From the NCBI GenBank assembly GCA_900455085.1, contig UGTZ01000001.1:3874501-3938500 (forward strand): a stretch of 64,000 nt of DNA, written 5' to 3'. The DNA comes from Providencia rettgeri. GTDB taxonomy: Bacteria > Pseudomonadota > Gammaproteobacteria > Enterobacterales > Enterobacteriaceae. Position numbers and translations under genes: made by a program. This document shows, in pieces, positions 18,301 to 26,406 of the stretch; the first letter of the stretch is position 1, and the number at the start of each line of letters is the position of its first letter. The notes under the pieces were generated by a model. That model saw only the letters and a program-made list of their open reading frames with translations, ran no database searches and was not told the origin of the DNA.

Positions 18301-18750
18301 GTAAATTGCCGAACGGCAGTTATTTGCCTCATCAATACTATTGCGACTGACCGCACTACCAATGTTTCTAACTTTGTTCTCTAACTGTGCTTTGATAGCT
18401 AAAAAGCCGATGTTTAATACCGCTAAGTAATCTGGCGCATCGATGGTGCTATCGCCAGCTAAAAAGGTATAAATACTGTGGCTATTGATTTCATTTTCAG
18501 TATGAAAAATCGCTCCGCGAGGGGTCGATGATTGGCTACCAATAATCAGCTCATCTTGAGCAATAAATGCCGGAAAATGACGGATAAATTCATAAAAACG
18601 TTGGGCAGGTTTAATCGCCTGCGGTGCGCCAGACAGTTGGTTGCCAAGCGCTTCTAAAATATTGGCACGTTCAGTAATAATTGAGCTGTTGCGGGCACTT
18701 AAGCGTTCAGCCAGCATTTTTACGCGTGGGGTCAAAGCATATTTATTCAT
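15319..18750 (-). CDS. cutC: Choline trimethylamine-lyase, long (type II) form
   Basis: An 1143-residue glycyl-radical enzyme cleaving choline to trimethylamine and acetaldehyde. The catalytic thiyl motif GCVEP places Cys786 and Glu788; the radical loop RVAGYSAYF places Gly1118, 26 residues from the end. Residues about 1-330 are an extra PFL-like domain homologous to the start of the catalytic part (compare QDELIIGSQSSTPRGAIF with PEELIVGHPCGKARAGAF), so the protein is much longer than the roughly 850-residue type I enzymes. The N-terminal domain has been implicated in encapsulation in GRM2 systems. It is followed by cutD and preceded by cutO. Confidence 0.97.
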   Translation of the reverse strand: MNKYALTPRVKMLAERLSARNSSIITERANILEALGNQLSGAPQAIKPAQRFYEFIRHFPAFIAQDELIIGSQSSTPRGAIFHTENEINSHSIYTFLAGDSTIDAPDYLAVLNIGFLAIKAQLENKVRNIGSAVSRNSIDEANNCRSAIYACDAAIHFAQALASKAESMAAAESNQYRRAELQENAAILRNVPAKPAQTFKEACQAFYLLQLILHLENGSYAVNPMGFDKAVYPFYQRDIEQGRLTQAQAYEIVESLWLKLAELSEVRSTKQVDGYPMFDALKDGIYLNDPRVCLNELSAMMLSAHENISAINNGLKVRLYCGKNSVQPQYAAPNASYVAPAAQAETEFKVMEGLTPRLQRLRNRYLEARPSVSIYRALAFTEVVKNNPGLPPILLRAKAFRRACETAPILIQPEELIVGHPCGKARAGAFSPDIAWRWVVEELDTMSTRPQDPFVISEEDKKVIREEIAPFWEGRSLDEICEAQYREAGVWEFSGETFVSDLSYHQINGGGDTCPGYDVLLFTKGMNGIKADAQAKLAELSMENPDDIDRIYFYKASIETCEGVIAYSHRIAAHARELAVLESDQKRREELLTIAQVNENVPANPPVTLQEALQSIWTVESLFEIEENQTGLSLGRLDQYCLPMYENDIKTGRLTQDQALEMMQAFIIKCAELMWMSSELGAKYFAGYQPFINLTVGGQKRSGGDACNDLTYLIMDAVRFVKVYQPSLACRIHNQSPQKYMEKIVDVVKAGMGFPACHFDDSHIKMMLRKGFDFEDARDYCLMGCVEPQKSGRIYQWTSTGYTQWPIAIEFVLNRGRMVLFDSYQGLDTGDLRELKTFEDFDNAVKAQIAHIVRLSAIGTVISQRVHRDVAPKPLMSLLVEGCMEKGKDVAAGGAMINHGPGLIFSGLATYVDSIVAIRKLVYEDGRYTLEQIRDGLLANFEGYDELRRDCLNAPKFGNDDDYVDQYALDITEWTERECRKYDMLYSTLSHGTLSISNNTPIGELTAASANGRLAWMPLSDGISPTQGADKQGPTAIIKSISKMNVETMNIGMVHNFKFLKGLLDTPEGRHGLITLLRTASILGNGQMQFSYVDNEMLKKAQQEPEKYRDLIVRVAGYSAYFVELCKEVQDEIISRTVIEKF

Positions 18751-18808
18751 GTTAGCCTATCCTGATGTTCTTTCTAGTTTGTTGTTCATCACATAAAAGC
18801 GTTAACTG

Positions 18809-19939
18809 TTAAAAAGACTGTCTATACAGCACTTCCAGTTGCACCTTGCTCACATCCCGTGGATTGGTCGGAGTGCAACTATCGCGCAGTGCTTGCCCAA
18901 CCATTTCCCCTAAACGGGCGTTAAAATCGAATTCATTAGTGCCGGTTGCTTGAATGCCTTTTGGCATATTCATTTCATCTTTCAATACGTTGATTGCCAC
19001 AATTAGGCTTTCAACACCTTCACGTATTGTTGAGGCAGGTAAACTTAAATTTTTTGCGAGATGGGCATAACGTTTTGCAGCTTCGTTATCGCATCGCCCT
19101 TCTAAATCCGCATTGAAAGCCACGACTTGCGCCATCAACAACGCATTGGCACGGCCATGAGGAATATGGAATACGCCGCCTAATGCATGGGCTAAGCTAT
19201 GCGTTATTCCCAATGAGGCATTGGTAAAAGCCATTCCCGCAATACATGACGCGTTATGCATTTTTTCGCGAGCCACTAAGTTGCTACCATCGCGATAGCA
19301 GTTAATTAAATGGCCGAACACTAATTGCACCGCTTTTTCAGCTAAGGCATCAGAAAAGTCAGATGCAGTGCGAGAAACATAGGCTTCTAGCGCGTGGCAT
19401 AGCACGTCCATACCTGTGTCTGCCGTAATAGAAGCGGGTACTGACTTCACCAGTGCAGGGTCTAAGATAGCCACATCTGGCAGCATGAACTCATCAACCA
19501 AAACCAGTTTTTCAGACTGGGATTTGATCACTGAAAACGACGTCACTTCTGAGCCCGTCCCACTGGTAGTTGGGATGGCAATAAACTGTGGTTTAACGCG
19601 GCTGACGTCTTTTTTTGTGTGCCAGAGGGAGTAAATAACAGCTTTCGCAGCATCAATAACCGACCCACCACCGAGTGCAATCACCACATCTGGATATTGC
19701 ATATCCATGATTTTCATACCGTTAACAATGGCTGAAATATCAGGATCTGGCTTAACATCATCGTAAATTGAAAATGTGATGCCACTTTGGGTTAACCTGC
19801 GAGTGACTTCATCGGCTAAGCCAAACTTCACCATCGCTTTGTCAGTGACGATAAAGGCATGGTGAGCACTCATGTGTGAGATAAAGTCCAATGCATTCGC
19901 ACCGAATTGAACTTTAGGTTTAATCAAAAACTGGTTCAT
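18809..19939 (-). CDS. cutO: Iron-type alcohol dehydrogenase of choline microcompartment
   Basis: A 376-residue group III (iron-containing) alcohol dehydrogenase that would reduce acetaldehyde to ethanol and recycle NAD+ for CutF. NAD-binding GGGSVIDAAKA and IPTTSGTGSEVT, and metal-site HSLAHALGGVFHIPHG (two His), are present. I start at the ATG at 19939 because AAGGAG lies 9 bp upstream; an in-frame start at 19981 would overlap the pentamer gene and add 14 residues. Related to EutG and PduQ. It lies between the pentamer gene and cutC in the operon. Confidence 0.93.
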   Translation of the reverse strand: MNQFLIKPKVQFGANALDFISHMSAHHAFIVTDKAMVKFGLADEVTRRLTQSGITFSIYDDVKPDPDISAIVNGMKIMDMQYPDVVIALGGGSVIDAAKAVIYSLWHTKKDVSRVKPQFIAIPTTSGTGSEVTSFSVIKSQSEKLVLVDEFMLPDVAILDPALVKSVPASITADTGMDVLCHALEAYVSRTASDFSDALAEKAVQLVFGHLINCYRDGSNLVAREKMHNASCIAGMAFTNASLGITHSLAHALGGVFHIPHGRANALLMAQVVAFNADLEGRCDNEAAKRYAHLAKNLSLPASTIREGVESLIVAINVLKDEMNMPKGIQATGTNEFDFNARLGEMVGQALRDSCTPTNPRDVSKVQLEVLYRQSF

Positions 19940-19946
19940 GCTGTTT

Positions 19947-20204
19947 TTACTCCTTGGTATAAACCTTCTCAACAATGGCAACCACTGACATGGCTTTGTA
20001 ATTGTCTTTATTCAAAGCGAAGTAAGCTTCAGCTAAAACAATGTCGTTAATACCTGCGCCAACACTGTCGACTGCCACATACGTTTTGTTTTTCAACGGT
20101 TCAAGGTCATCCCCTAGCTTGGTTACCATCAATAAGTTACTGCCGCTAAGTTCTTGGCATTTCTGCGTTGCAACAACATGTCCAACTACCTTTGCGAGGA
20201 TCAT
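19947..20204 (-). CDS. cmcD: BMC-P pentameric vertex shell protein (CmcD-like)
   Basis: An 85-residue EutN/CcmL-family protein. MILAKVVGHVVATQK at the start, LVAVDSVGAGINDIVL-like core (VAVDSVGAGINDIVLA) and the terminal VVAIVEKV are family marks. Pentamers cap the vertices of the shell. It sits between the aldehyde and alcohol dehydrogenase genes, as in the Klebsiella GRM2 locus, and is the only pentamer gene in the cluster. Confidence 0.93.
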   Translation of the reverse strand: MILAKVVGHVVATQKCQELSGSNLLMVTKLGDDLEPLKNKTYVAVDSVGAGINDIVLAEAYFALNKDNYKAMSVVAIVEKVYTKE

Positions 20205-20230
20205 GGTTTATACCGCCTTATTCCAATAAG

Positions 20231-21865
20231 TTACTTATTTAGGCGCCCGAGAACGGCCTTGATGATTTGCTCAACATTTTCTTCAGTAATATCACCTTGA
20301 GAAACCACTGCCTCAGCAATCGCAGCCGTCGTTGCCGTACTGCCAAATCGGTCGTCGCCTGTTGGGTTAGCAGTCACCGCTGACGTTGTCGCTGCAACAG
20401 GGTTACGGAAGCGGTTATCATCAAAAATGCTGACTTGCGGTTGATTGCCAGCTGCTGATACCGCTGGCTGGGTAGAAGTACAAGACTGGGCGGGCTGTCT
20501 TAAATCATCAATGGAACGTACGCCATAACCGACTTTACGGATGTTCAGCAAGTTCATCGGGCCGACGTTATCGGAGCTAGAGCCACCACCTACTGCGCCA
20601 CAACCCAGTGTTAACGCTGGCGTGATATTGGTCGTTGCGCCGATCCCACCCAATGCAGCCGGTGTATTAATCAAAATGCGATTAACGGGTTTTTCCAGAG
20701 AAAATTGACGAATAACATCTTCGTTTTGTGTGTGAATAACCAAAGTATGGCCGAGACCTTCATTGGTCAGTAAGTCAACTACACGGTGACAAGCTGACTG
20801 CCAGTCTTCCTCGATATACATCCCTAAAATTGGGCATAATTTTTCCCGGGAGTATGGGTTTTTCGGTGATACCGTGTCTTGCAGAGCAATCAACACACGC
20901 GTATTAGCTGGAACAGTGAAACCTGCACGCTGGCTTAATGTGATGGCATCTTTACCCACCACTTCTGGGTTGATAGTGCCATTCGCTCTTAGCAGCATGG
21001 ATGCCATGCGTTTCGCTTCGTCTTCATTCATGAAGTAAGCGCCTTGAGCGAGCAGTTCACGATGAACTTCGTTGTAAATGCAACGTTCTACAATGATGGA
21101 TTGTTCTGAAGCGCAAATGACACCGTTATCAAAAGTTTTACTGGTGATGATGTCACTCACCGCTTGTTTGATATTGGCGCTACGTTCAATAAATGCAGGG
21201 CCATTACCTGGACCGCCACTAATGGTTGGTGTACCGGATGCGTAAGCTGCGCGTACCATGCCTTCACCTCCCGTTGCCAAAATTAAAGAAACGTCTTTGC
21301 TGTGCATCAGTTCTTTCGTTGCTTCAAGAGTCAACATCGTGACGCCATCCACAATACCCGCTGGTGCCCCTGCTTCTAATGCGGCTTTTTTGACAATTTC
21401 TAATGTACGAAAACTACAGGCTTTCGCATTTGGGTGAGGGGAAAAGACAATGGCATTACCTGCCTTCAAGGCAATCAACGTTTTGTAGATGATGGTAGAT
21501 GTTGGGTTAGTAGAAGGTACTAACGCCGTGATCACACCAAGAGGGACACCCACATCCATAACTTTGTTGATTTTGTCATCATTAATGATGCCAACGGTTT
21601 TGAGATCTTTAATGTGTTCATAAACACGCATTGAAGCAAAAGTGTTCTTCAGGACTTTATCTTGCCACTTACCGAACCCTGTTTCTTCATTGGCCATTTT
21701 TGCCAGCTCTTCTGCATGAAGTGCGGACTCAATCGCGATGTGCTTAACAATATTATCGATTTTTTCCTGCGAAAATGTCGCAAACTCTTTCTGCGCTTGT
21801 TTCGCGTTTCTAACTAGCTCTCTTGCCAGTTGTCTGGATTGCAGATCTTTATCTAATGCAACCAT
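20231..21865 (-). CDS. cutF: CoA-acylating acetaldehyde dehydrogenase with encapsulation tail
   Basis: A 544-residue enzyme oxidising acetaldehyde to acetyl-CoA with NAD+ and CoA. The catalytic Cys251 is in FDNGVICASEQ; GGEGMVRAAYASGTP and LVPSTNPTST belong to the EutE/PduP family. The catalytic part ends near residue 455. A Ala/Thr/Gln-rich linker then leads to a C-terminal amphipathic helix (NVEQIIKAVLGRLNK), a clear encapsulation-peptide candidate. First enzyme gene after the three shell genes. Length is larger than EutE (about 467) because of this tail. Confidence 0.95.
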   Translation of the reverse strand: MVALDKDLQSRQLARELVRNAKQAQKEFATFSQEKIDNIVKHIAIESALHAEELAKMANEETGFGKWQDKVLKNTFASMRVYEHIKDLKTVGIINDDKINKVMDVGVPLGVITALVPSTNPTSTIIYKTLIALKAGNAIVFSPHPNAKACSFRTLEIVKKAALEAGAPAGIVDGVTMLTLEATKELMHSKDVSLILATGGEGMVRAAYASGTPTISGGPGNGPAFIERSANIKQAVSDIITSKTFDNGVICASEQSIIVERCIYNEVHRELLAQGAYFMNEDEAKRMASMLLRANGTINPEVVGKDAITLSQRAGFTVPANTRVLIALQDTVSPKNPYSREKLCPILGMYIEEDWQSACHRVVDLLTNEGLGHTLVIHTQNEDVIRQFSLEKPVNRILINTPAALGGIGATTNITPALTLGCGAVGGGSSSDNVGPMNLLNIRKVGYGVRSIDDLRQPAQSCTSTQPAVSAAGNQPQVSIFDDNRFRNPVAATTSAVTANPTGDDRFGSTATTAAIAEAVVSQGDITEENVEQIIKAVLGRLNK

Positions 21866-21935
21866 GTCTTCCCCCGTATCGGAGTCAAAAATTAACTCAT
21901 TAACTTGTGGTTTTATTTACTAATCAGCCAACAAC

Positions 21936-22214
21936 TTAGGCTTTGTGTTGCTGTGCAATTTTGCCAATATCATTGTGTGGTCTTGCAATAACACGTGAAG
22001 TCACCACAGTTCCGATACGTTTTGCCGCCTCAACACCAGACTCAACAGCAGCGTTAACGGCACCGACATCACCTTTAACCATTGCTGTTACTAGCCCTGA
22101 ACCCACATTTTCATAACCAATTAGCTCAACATTCGCGGCTTTACACATGGCATCAGCAGCTTCAATACACGCCACTAAACCTTTGGTTTCAATTAGACCA
22201 AGTGCTTCTTTCAT
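21936..22214 (-). CDS. cmcC: BMC-H hexameric shell protein (CmcC-like)
   Basis: A 92-residue single BMC-domain protein with LGLIETKGLVACIEAADAM and pore segment NVGSGLV. It differs from its two upstream neighbours mainly in VNAAVESG and the C-terminal IGKIAQQHKA. Third of three tandem paralogues forming the shell facets. It follows cmcB by 15 bp and precedes the acylating aldehyde dehydrogenase gene. Confidence 0.94.
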   Translation of the reverse strand: MKEALGLIETKGLVACIEAADAMCKAANVELIGYENVGSGLVTAMVKGDVGAVNAAVESGVEAAKRIGTVVTSRVIARPHNDIGKIAQQHKA

Positions 22215-22229
22215 AAGTAATTTCCTGTT

Positions 22230-22514
22230 TTATTCCGTGACTTTATACTGGGAGACGATTTTTTGGATATCGTTATGAGGGCGTGCGATAACCAAAGATG
22301 TCACGACGGTGCCAACGCGAGAGGCAGATTCAACACCTGAATCTACGGCAGCTTTCACTGCGCCCACATCGCCCTTGACCATGGCGGTAACTAAACCTGA
22401 CCCAACATTTTCATAACCAATCAGCACAACGTTTGCGGCTTTGCACATCGAGTCCGCAGCTTCAATACAAGCCACTAACCCTTGAGTTTCAATAAGACCT
22501 AATGCGTCACCCAT
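22230..22514 (-). CDS. cmcB: BMC-H hexameric shell protein (CmcB-like)
   Basis: A 94-residue BMC-H protein. Residues carry LGLIETQGLVACIEAADSM, VVLIGYENVGSGL and a C-terminal DIQKIVSQYKVTE. About nine tenths identical at protein level to CmcA by eye, the remaining changes being around residues 15-30 and at the C-terminus. A strong GGAGG-type ribosome site precedes the ATG. Middle gene of the shell triplet. Confidence 0.94.
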   Translation of the reverse strand: MGDALGLIETQGLVACIEAADSMCKAANVVLIGYENVGSGLVTAMVKGDVGAVKAAVDSGVESASRVGTVVTSLVIARPHNDIQKIVSQYKVTE

Positions 22515-22534
22515 GTTTTTTCCTCCGGAAAAAG

Positions 22535-22813
22535 TTATGCCTTATGTTTAATAACGATTTTGTTGATATCGTTGTGTGGACGCGCAATGACCAGTGAAGT
22601 CACGACTTCGCCAACACGTTGAGCTGACTCAACGCCTGAATCGACAGCCGCTTTGACTGCACCCACATCGCCTTTGACCATCGCAGTCACGAGGCCTGAA
22701 CCGACATTTTCATAGCCAATTAGCTCAACATTCGCCGCTTTGCACATGGCATCCGCCGCTTCAATACAAGCCACCAGACCTTTAGTTTCAATAAGACCTA
22801 ATGCATCACCCAT
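22535..22813 (-). CDS. cmcA: BMC-H hexameric shell protein (CmcA-like), first gene of cut operon
   Basis: A 92-residue shell hexamer protein with GDALGLIETKGL and pore motif NVGSGLV. An in-frame open stretch extends upstream to 22912, but the ATG at 22813 is chosen because GGAGGA lies 8 bp before it and because the two paralogues start at the same MGDALGL. It opens the minus-strand choline operon, about 320 bp downstream of an FNR box. Confidence 0.94.
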   Translation of the reverse strand: MGDALGLIETKGLVACIEAADAMCKAANVELIGYENVGSGLVTAMVKGDVGAVKAAVDSGVESAQRVGEVVTSLVIARPHNDINKIVIKHKA

Positions 22814-23528
22814 TGTTGTTTCCTCCGAAAAGCCTTCTTTGTTTTTCTTTACCGCTGATGCTTCAAGTTGATGTGTCCGAGTACATGTCCCTTGAAGAAT
22901 CTGGGTAATCATTTACGCCAATGGTGTCTGCGCGGTGATTTATTGAACGCAGCCTTTGGCTTCAAACTCACTATAGAGCTGAAAAATAAAAACAAAATAT
23001 AAATCCACGCATTCATTATAATTAGTTTTTTACTCTGAAAATTAGAGTGATTTAGTAGTCGATTCATATAACCATGCTAAAAAAAATAAAAATTCACGTA
23101 TCTATCTGGAGAGTGAAAATGGATAAAAAACAGAATTGATGTTAATCAATGGAATTGTTAACAAGATATTATCGAGCTGATAAGTGGGGGTAATTTAGAG
23201 AGTAATAACTGTGGGGCGGCTCACCTGCTTATAAGCTTTGCTAAGCCGTTGTTGATAGAATAGTTGATTCTCTGTTGCAGGATATCAGAACAAAGCACAT
23301 AAATGCGGTTGGGCTAATGACGGTAAAAAATGTAACACACATCTAGGTGACAAGACTAAATTAGCGCCGTCAGTCGTAGTACAATTTGATGTATCGTGCA
23401 AATATACAAGGCGGCTAAAGCTGTATCGTGTCACAATAATTTAAGTTCATGGAGGAAGGTAAATAGCCTAGATAACTCAGGAAGGGATCAATAAAATACC
23501 TCGGTCTCGCCTTTTAATCATCCTGCGA
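22814..23528. other. Promoter and leader region of cut operon
   Basis: About 715 bp between cmcA and the FidL-like gene. It contains an FNR box (separate entry). No -10/-35 pair could be fixed with confidence, and no credible gene was seen. The leader between the FNR box and cmcA is unusually long (more than 300 bp), so a regulatory RNA element or a second promoter is possible. Confidence 0.5.
23136..23149. promoter_or_regulatory. FNR-binding site upstream of cut operon
   Basis: TTGATGTTAATCAA is an exact match to the FNR consensus TTGAT-N4-ATCAA. It lies 323 bp upstream of cmcA. CutC is an oxygen-sensitive glycyl-radical enzyme, so activation under anaerobiosis is expected; the site supports this, but the promoter it serves was not located. 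Confidence 0.65.
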
Positions 23529-24047
23529 TTAATCAAACTTACTGCCCGGCTTGAGTGTACAAATATAAAGAGGGGAATTGATTGAGCTTAGTAATAAGGC
23601 TTTGTCATTGAGCTTTTGCGCATTAAGAAACAAACCGTCATGGCTATCTGACATTTCTCGCATAAAGTAATCAAATATTACATCGGGAGATTCATCAATA
23701 GAAGAAGCACTCGCTTCCCATTGGCTAATATTATAGTGTCGTTCAGTAGGCGAAATGCGCTTTGTCGTATAGTTAAATTTCACATAGCGTTGTAAATACA
23801 ACCATCCCGCTTTGGAGTCGGTATAACCTTCTACTACAATTGATCCTTTTCCATTCGCGCCAAAATTGAAGTGAATATTGCCATTAACGTTTTCATCTTT
23901 CATGTTTTCAAAACGCATGATGCCTTTCGTGGAACACACCATTAAACCATCTTGTTTATTTGAAAATAAAACCGATTGAGTGTAAATCACTACAATAATA
24001 AATAGTAAAAAGCTCAGTAAGCATAATACTTTTCCTGATATCTTCAT
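23529..24047 (-). CDS. FidL-like membrane protein
   Basis: A 172-residue protein with one N-terminal membrane helix (VLCLLSFLLFIIVVIYTQSVLF) and a periplasmic domain of about 140 residues. It resembles the FidL-like family, which accompanies membrane-bound ToxR/CadC-type regulators in enterobacteria. The start is the ATG at 24047, because it overlaps the regulator stop as ATGA; a TTG four codons upstream is less likely. The pairing suggests a ToxR/ToxS-like sensor. No ligand is known. Confidence 0.7.
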   Translation of the reverse strand: MKISGKVLCLLSFLLFIIVVIYTQSVLFSNKQDGLMVCSTKGIMRFENMKDENVNGNIHFNFGANGKGSIVVEGYTDSKAGWLYLQRYVKFNYTTKRISPTERHYNISQWEASASSIDESPDVIFDYFMREMSDSHDGLFLNAQKLNDKALLLSSINSPLYICTLKPGSKFD

Positions 24048-24886
24048 GATGGTTTCCAAGAATAGTAAAAGTAATTATCGCAATAGCTAAAGGGATTGTC
24101 TTCATTGACTGCGCAATGCGCTAGGAACACTCGCCCCAGTCCATTTGTTTGCAGTTTATCGCCATAGAAAAAAACAAATCGTTCTTTCTCAACACATTCT
24201 AGATTTAAGTTATCTCTTACTTTATCAAAGTTTTGTACATAGTTTAGTGCTACGGTGTTATTGATCATTTTTTCATTCGATAACACATCACAATTAGTAT
24301 GCTCAAGTACCGTCATGTTAATCGGCACTGACGGTTGGTTTGATAAATAAGCCATCGTCGCGAGTAAAACAGAACACAATAAAAAAGCACCACTAGCGAG
24401 ATACCAACAAATTTCTTTTTTTTCTGGCGTCAATGTTGATTCTATTCTTTGGGGATCTTTAGGGACAGAAATGGGTTTGGGAATTGGAGATAAAACAACC
24501 GCTGCTGCTTCTATTTCACTTAAGCTAGTTATTAATTCAGTCTGAGGAATTTTAATATCATCAATTAATTCAAGGGAAACATCGGAATTAAATTCTAATC
24601 GCCCACGAGCAACTGTCACAATAATATTTTCAATACCATATGGGCGAAATGCTTTTCTTAATATACTTAGGTATTGGTTTAAATTACTGTTCGATGAAAC
24701 TAATCCATTATCATCCCATACCGCTTTTAATACCTCATCTCGAGAAACAACGCCTTTGTGTTGAATAAAATAAAATAATAATGCATTGGCAGTTATCGAC
24801 AGCTGTGTATCCACCTCATCTTCTTTTAAAGATAAAGTGCCATCAACTGCATCATATAGAATGAAAGCATTGATTTTATATTTCAC
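24044..24886 (-). CDS. CadC/ToxR-like membrane-anchored transcriptional regulator
   Basis: A 280-residue protein. Residues 1-100 form an OmpR-type winged helix (SRDEVLKAVWDDNGLVSS, NLNQYLSILRKAF). A linker follows, then one membrane helix around residues 163-183 (ASGAFLLCSVLLATMAYLS), and a periplasmic domain with several Cys (CDV, CVEKE, HCAVNED). Start is GTG at 24886 with GAGGCG before it. It overlaps the FidL-like gene by 4 bp. It stands next to the cut operon promoter, but control of cut is only inferred from proximity. Confidence 0.8.
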   Translation of the reverse strand: MKYKINAFILYDAVDGTLSLKEDEVDTQLSITANALLFYFIQHKGVVSRDEVLKAVWDDNGLVSSNSNLNQYLSILRKAFRPYGIENIIVTVARGRLEFNSDVSLELIDDIKIPQTELITSLSEIEAAAVVLSPIPKPISVPKDPQRIESTLTPEKKEICWYLASGAFLLCSVLLATMAYLSNQPSVPINMTVLEHTNCDVLSNEKMINNTVALNYVQNFDKVRDNLNLECVEKERFVFFYGDKLQTNGLGRVFLAHCAVNEDNPFSYCDNYFYYSWKPS

Positions 24887-24965
24887 TGTCGCCTCATGTG
24901 CTTATTTTATGAATAAAATTGCACTACCGTTATTATTACTATTTTTACTTATGTACTGTTTTTAC

Positions 24966-25538
24966 TTATGGAATTTTTTCAAATGATATTGCCGTTAGCC
25001 GACTAACAATCGCATCACGTTCTTGCTGTGATAATGTTTCTCCCTCAGTCAATGACGAAAGCCATAACCCATCAGCCGCATAACGTACTAACGCCCCTAA
25101 ATAACTGTTATCAAACTCATCGCCCTTCGCTAAATGGTTGGCTACCCAATCTCGCCAACACTGGCGTAATACAGGCTCAGTTGGCATCGCTAAGGACAGT
25201 AAGGCAAGTTGAAAACTTTCATCTGACTCTTTTAACTCACCGATGTAATGCAAATACGCACGAGAAAAGCGGCCATAAGTGTTTTGGTCATTCTCCATAA
25301 TGATATTTATCCGCTCATCCATAATTTCCAGCAATTGAAGGAAAAGGGCATGAATAAGCTCTTGCTTCGAGGGAAAATGGTGCATCAATCCACCTTTACT
25401 GACACCCGCTTCTCTTGCTACTGCATTGAGAGATAACGAAGAAATCCCTTCTCTACCCGCAATAATACGAGCAGCTTTCAGTAGCTCCACTTGAAGCTTG
25501 ATTGGGTCTTTTTTTCTATGCTGCGCGGATTTGTTCAT
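24966..25538 (-). CDS. TetR-family transcriptional regulator
   Basis: A 190-residue repressor. Residues about 10-60 are the TetR HTH (ARIIAGREGISSLSLNAVAREAGVSKGGLMHHF), with a ligand-binding helical domain following. The ATG at 25538 is chosen because a perfect TetR-type palindrome lies 11 bp upstream; an ATG at 25607 would put the palindrome inside the coding region. The divergent gene at 25841 is a flavoprotein, a common target partner, although no second palindrome was seen near it. The ligand is unknown. Confidence 0.88.
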   Translation of the reverse strand: MNKSAQHRKKDPIKLQVELLKAARIIAGREGISSLSLNAVAREAGVSKGGLMHHFPSKQELIHALFLQLLEIMDERINIIMENDQNTYGRFSRAYLHYIGELKESDESFQLALLSLAMPTEPVLRQCWRDWVANHLAKGDEFDNSYLGALVRYAADGLWLSSLTEGETLSQQERDAIVSRLTAISFEKIP

Positions 25539-25548
25539 GCGATGAATG

Positions 25549-25566
25549 ATACCGACCAGTCGGTAT
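25549..25566. promoter_or_regulatory. TetR-type operator
   Basis: ATACCGAC-CA-GTCGGTAT, 8-bp arms with a 2-nt centre, just upstream of the regulator start. Palindromes built on ACCGAC/GTCGGT are typical autoregulatory sites of TetR-family genes. Confidence 0.7.
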
Positions 25567-25840
25567 GTTTCATTTTGACTAAAATCAAGTAACCCTGATT
25601 TGTTCATGGGTAAATCTAAATAGTGGAAGAGGACTCACAATATCGAATTATGAGCTGTTGTATCCCCATAGTTAATTTTAAAATATCAATTTTTTTTGAT
25701 GCTCATTGACTTAATTAATTTAACTTAGTTTTGCACACATTCAGATTATGATGTTTAATGATAACAACGAAATAAAATTCTGAAGAAGTAATATCGGTTT
25801 GCAATATTCCTAATTAACTATCCGTGAAAGAGGTTTTATC

Positions 25841-26398
25841 ATGTCAAATCAATACAATATTGGCGTTATTGTTGGTAGCTTACGTGCTGATTCTTACAAT
25901 TTAGTTGTCGCTAAAGCCATAACTAAATTATTCCCCACGAATTTCACGTTTAACTTTATCAATATTGGTGAACTACCTCTCTACAACCAAGATGCAGACC
26001 AAAATGTGCCCTCAGTTGTGGCCAATTTTAAATCTCAAATTAAAGCTTGTGATGGCATTATTTTTGCCACCCCTGAATATAACCGTTCAATGCCTGGCGT
26101 ATTGAAAAATGCAATAGACCAAGGTTCTCGTCCATGGGGAGATAACTCGTGGGATGGTATTCCAGCAGGCGTTTTAGGTGTTTCTATTGGTAATATCAGC
26201 ACAGCAATTGCCCAACAGCACTTACGCAACAGCCTGGCATTTTTAAATATGCCGACCATGAACCAGCCTGAGTGTTTCCTAAAATGGTATGACGGTATGG
26301 TCGATGAACAAGGTAACATCTCACCAAAAAGTAAAGATTTCCTACAACCGTGGGTAGATACCTTTGTGAAATTTGTTGGCCATAATGCCAAACATTAG
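25841..26398 (+). CDS. NADPH-dependent FMN reductase (ChrR/YieF-like)
   Basis: A 185-residue flavodoxin-like oxidoreductase. GSLRADSYN near the N-terminus binds the FMN phosphate; PEYNRSMPGVLKNAIDQGSRP (about residues 78-98) is the hallmark of the NADPH-dependent FMN reductase family, which reduces quinones, chromate or azo compounds. GAG-type ribosome site AGAGG precedes the ATG. It ends in a strong terminator at 26407. Divergent from the TetR gene. Substrate not predictable. Confidence 0.92.
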   Translation: MSNQYNIGVIVGSLRADSYNLVVAKAITKLFPTNFTFNFINIGELPLYNQDADQNVPSVVANFKSQIKACDGIIFATPEYNRSMPGVLKNAIDQGSRPWGDNSWDGIPAGVLGVSIGNISTAIAQQHLRNSLAFLNMPTMNQPECFLKWYDGMVDEQGNISPKSKDFLQPWVDTFVKFVGHNAKH

Positions 26399-26406
26399 CC
26401 ATTAAA

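Noticed and set aside
23161..23420. Possible insertion-sequence remnant in the cut leader region
   Set aside because: Short open stretch with Cys residues did not match any transposase I could recognise and had no terminal repeats.
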